A stretch of DNA of 6,937 nt, from contig JBHIDQ010000076.1 of assembly GCA_046760155.1 (NCBI GenBank), positions 1-6,937 on the forward strand, read 5' to 3'. This DNA is from JBHIDQ01 sp046760155. Its GTDB lineage: Bacteria; Chloroflexota; Dehalococcoidia; Dehalococcoidales; RBG-16-60-22. Position numbers and translations under genes: made by a program. Below, piece by piece: positions 5,199 to 6,937 of the stretch; position 1 is the first letter of the stretch, and every line of letters begins with the position of its first letter. The notes beneath the pieces were generated by a model, which saw only the letters and a program-made list of their open reading frames with translations, did not search any database and was not told the origin of the DNA.

Positions 5199-6748
5199 TG
5201 ATGACAACAGGTAAAAAAACAGACCTTAACAGGGTAAGCGAACAAATACTCCACTTTATCCGGGAACATCACCTGGTACCAAGGCAACAGAAGCTGGTGG
5301 TAGCCGTATCCGGTGGCCCAGATTCAGTCTGCCTGCTCCATATTCTGTTCAAGCTGCAGAAGAAACTGGGTATAAGATTGCATGTGGCTCACCTTAATCA
5401 TCAATTGCGCGGGGCTGAGTCCAAGGCTGATGCTCAATATGTTGCCGACTTAGCTCGACAATTAGACCTCCCAGCAACCATCGAGCAACGTAATGTCCAA
5501 GCCTATCAGGCCAAGCAGCGTCTTTCCTTGGAAGAGGCGGCACGTGAAGTGCGCTATACCTTCCTGGCTCAAGTTGCCGATTCCATCGGTGCCGACCGGG
5601 TCGCCGTCGGGCATACGGTTGACGACCATATCGAAACTATACTAATGCACTTGATACGGGGAACTGGAACTAGGGGACTGCGGGGACTGCAACCATCCAG
5701 TCAGTGGCAGTCCTCAGGCGGCAGCCTGACCATAATCAGGCCACTGCTCCCGATAAGCCGACAGCAGACTACTGACTACTGCCTCCAGCACCAGCTTGAG
5801 CCCCGGATTGATACTTCTAACTTGTCGCTATCACCATTAAGAAACAGAATCCGCCAGCAGCTCCTGCCCCTGCTGCAGAGCTATAATCCACAGGTGGCGG
5901 AAGCCCTGCTCCGTACTGCCCGCATTGCCGCCGATGACCTTACCTTTCTCGATAAAGAAGTCGCCCGACTATGGACTGAAATTGCCCAGGAACAGGAAAA
6001 TACGATTATTTTAGCTAAGGCAAAATTTCTTGAGTTACCTCCCGCCCTGCAACGACACCTGCTCCGAAGCGCTATCGAAAAGTTGCTTGGTAATCTGAAG
6101 GATATTGAGACCCGCCACCTTGAAGAAATAGTGGCGGCTTTAAACAAGCCGGCCGGAAAAAGAATTAGTTTGCCTGAAGGCCTAATATTCTCCATAGAAT
6201 ACGATAGATATCTCCTCGGCCCAGACCCGGCGGCTCTATCTCCCTTCCCCGTTCTGGAGACTGAAGTTGCCCTGAAGATACCGGGAAAGACACCGCTCCC
6301 GGGATGGCAGGTTGTAGCCACCATTACTGACCTAAAAGGGGAGTCCGAGAGGGGCTTCGTCCCTCCCTTTCTAAGGGAGGGGGATAAAGGGGGTGGGTTA
6401 CCTGATAATAACCTTACCGCCTACTTCGACCTGGATAAAGTTGGCCGCAAACTGATGGTGCGCACCCGTCAACTCGGCGATAGGTTTCAGCCACTGGGGA
6501 TGAGCCAGCCCAAAAAGCTAAACGAATTTATGATTGATAGCAAAATCCCTCGTCCCTGGCGACGCCGAATCCCAATTGTCTGTTCACCTCAGCATATCCT
6601 GTGGGTTGTCGGCTGGCGGATGGATGAGCGGGCAAAAGTTACCGAGAACACGAAAAAGGTGCTGCGCCTGGAGATGGTGAGGACAATAAGTGAGCCAGTT
6701 GGAGAAGGTAGAAGAGATAGCGGAGAGACTGAGACACGAACCCTATAA
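5198..6748 (+). CDS. tilS: tRNA(Ile)-lysidine synthetase TilS with an in-frame repeat insertion
   Basis: TilS attaches lysine to cytidine 34 of the tRNA-Ile that has a CAU anticodon, using ATP, so that it reads AUA as isoleucine; it is normally essential. The N-terminal N-type ATP-pyrophosphatase domain shows SGGPDS (38-43), HLNHQLRG (65-72), GHTVDDHIET (138-147), the LIRGTG...GLRGL loop (152-164), RPLL (181-184) and RNRIR (215-219). A helical middle domain follows, then the C-terminal TilS domain with AYFDLDKV (408-415), GDRFQPLGM (427-435), KKLNEF (439-444) and WVVGWRMDERAKVT (469-482). At 516 residues it is longer than the usual 430-480. Part of the excess is residues 381-399, encoded by a dispersed palindromic repeat. 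The start overlaps the previous stop by 1 nt (TAATG); a second ATG follows directly at 5201. The last 20 residues overlap the next gene. Confidence 0.95.
   Translation: MMTTGKKTDLNRVSEQILHFIREHHLVPRQQKLVVAVSGGPDSVCLLHILFKLQKKLGIRLHVAHLNHQLRGAESKADAQYVADLARQLDLPATIEQRNVQAYQAKQRLSLEEAAREVRYTFLAQVADSIGADRVAVGHTVDDHIETILMHLIRGTGTRGLRGLQPSSQWQSSGGSLTIIRPLLPISRQQTTDYCLQHQLEPRIDTSNLSLSPLRNRIRQQLLPLLQSYNPQVAEALLRTARIAADDLTFLDKEVARLWTEIAQEQENTIILAKAKFLELPPALQRHLLRSAIEKLLGNLKDIETRHLEEIVAALNKPAGKRISLPEGLIFSIEYDRYLLGPDPAALSPFPVLETEVALKIPGKTPLPGWQVVATITDLKGESERGFVPPFLREGDKGGGLPDNNLTAYFDLDKVGRKLMVRTRQLGDRFQPLGMSQPKKLNEFMIDSKIPRPWRRRIPIVCSPQHILWVVGWRMDERAKVTENTKKVLRLEMVRTISEPVGEGRRDSGETETRTL
6338..6394 (-). 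repeat. Short palindromic dispersed repeat, copy 2 (inside tilS, inverted relative to copy 1)
   Basis: This copy contains the same 9-bp perfect inverted repeat, CCCTCCCTT (6361-6369) and AAGGGAGGG (6373-6381), with loop TCT. Its reverse complement matches copy 1 (1467-1500) at 31 of 34 and the distal block (1521-1540) at 16 of 20. The segment spans about 57 nt, a multiple of three, and is read in the tilS frame as GESERGFVPPFLREGDKGG, a low-complexity peptide unlike the rest of TilS. Outer limits are approximate. Confidence 0.75.
6676..6682 (+). promoter_or_regulatory. Ribosome binding site for the GTG-initiated gene at 6690
   Basis: GGTGAGG ends 7 nt before the GTG at 6690 and lies inside the tilS coding region. 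An in-frame TAA at 6687-6689 directly precedes the GTG, so no upstream start is possible and this site defines the earliest start. Confidence 0.6.
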
Positions 6749-6937
6749 TTTTCTAACCAATGACTGCTTTATTAAAGCTAGAAAACTTAAGCGGGAGTGT
6801 GCCGTACTAGGGATACCGGTCAGGATTGTTGCCTGCATTGGTCTGGTCAGGGCTCAAGTATTCAGGCTCTGGTGGATGACTATCCCGGTAGTCCATGGCT
6901 GGGCGGAAGTTGAGGGCAAAAGAATCGAAGTATCCCG
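6690..6937 (+). CDS. Transglutaminase-like cysteine protein, N-terminal part (3' truncated)
   Basis: An open frame starts with GTG at 6690 and continues without a stop to the window edge (82 complete codons). The sequence YNFLTNDCFIKARKLKRECAVLGIPVRIV (19-47 region) followed by VVHGWAEVEGKRIEV (67-81) resembles the transglutaminase/bacterial cysteine-protease-like fold. In that reading, Cys26 in NDC would be the nucleophile and His69 in HGWAEV the second catalytic residue; the acid residue would lie just beyond the edge. No signal peptide or membrane segment is seen at the N-terminus, so a cytoplasmic product is likely. The start overlaps the last 59 nt of tilS, with a ribosome binding site inside tilS, which implies co-transcription and perhaps coupling. 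Whether it is an enzyme, and on what substrate, cannot be said; the fold assignment is from motif pattern only. A TTG at 6699 is a less likely start. Confidence 0.72.
   Translation, partial: MSQLEKVEEIAERLRHEPYNFLTNDCFIKARKLKRECAVLGIPVRIVACIGLVRAQVFRLWWMTIPVVHGWAEVEGKRIEVS

Noticed and set aside
5612..5641. Loss of the usual DDQ in the TilS GH-x-x-DDQ-x-ET motif (here DDH)
   Set aside because: The flanking GH, DD and ET residues are intact and the Gln position may vary, so this is not evidence of an inactive enzyme.
5881..6324. Reverse-strand 147-codon ORF inside tilS
   Set aside because: It is antisense to well-conserved tilS sequence and its translation has no recognisable domain.

Overview
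The window reads as an ordinary chromosomal stretch of a bacterium with moderate GC. All genes lie on the + strand and are densely packed. The gene content (adenosylcobalamin-type class II ribonucleotide reductase, a DUF2344 radical-SAM-associated protein, TilS, CNNM/CorC transporters) and short C/G-rich palindromic repeats would fit an anaerobic lineage such as the Chloroflexi (Dehalococcoidia). That placement is an inference from gene style; no phylogenetic marker in the window proves it.

Layout: (1) 1-1452 is the 3' part of a class II ribonucleotide reductase gene (nrdJ), with the catalytic NPCGE motif at the very start of the window. (2) 1453-1601 is a compact intergenic region. It holds a short palindromic repeat, a terminator-like hairpin and a near-consensus sigma-70 promoter (TTGACA, 17 nt, TATGAT) that gives a very short leader for the next gene. 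(3) 1602-2924 and 2943-4241 are two tandem genes for CNNM/CorC-type membrane proteins (DUF21, CBS pair, CorC_HlyC). Their 5' ends and tails differ, but a central block of 1100 bp appears identical. (4) 4300-6937 is a string of closely spaced genes: a DUF2344 (TIGR03936-like) protein, a 77-residue three-helix membrane protein resembling SemiSWEET/YgjV proteins, tilS (tRNA-Ile lysidine synthetase), and the start of a transglutaminase-like gene overlapping the 3' end of tilS and cut by the window edge.

Three points deserve attention. The tandem CorC genes look like an old duplication whose middle was recently homogenised, unless the assembly duplicated it. The palindromic repeat behind nrdJ has a second copy, in opposite orientation, inside the tilS reading frame, where it adds about 19 in-frame codons. 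The last gene is absent from a simple ORF listing because it starts with GTG and runs off the edge, but its Cys and His motifs make it credible. I see no CRISPR array, transposase, phage gene, RNA gene or defence system; the genes are mostly housekeeping (dNTP synthesis, divalent-cation export, tRNA modification).
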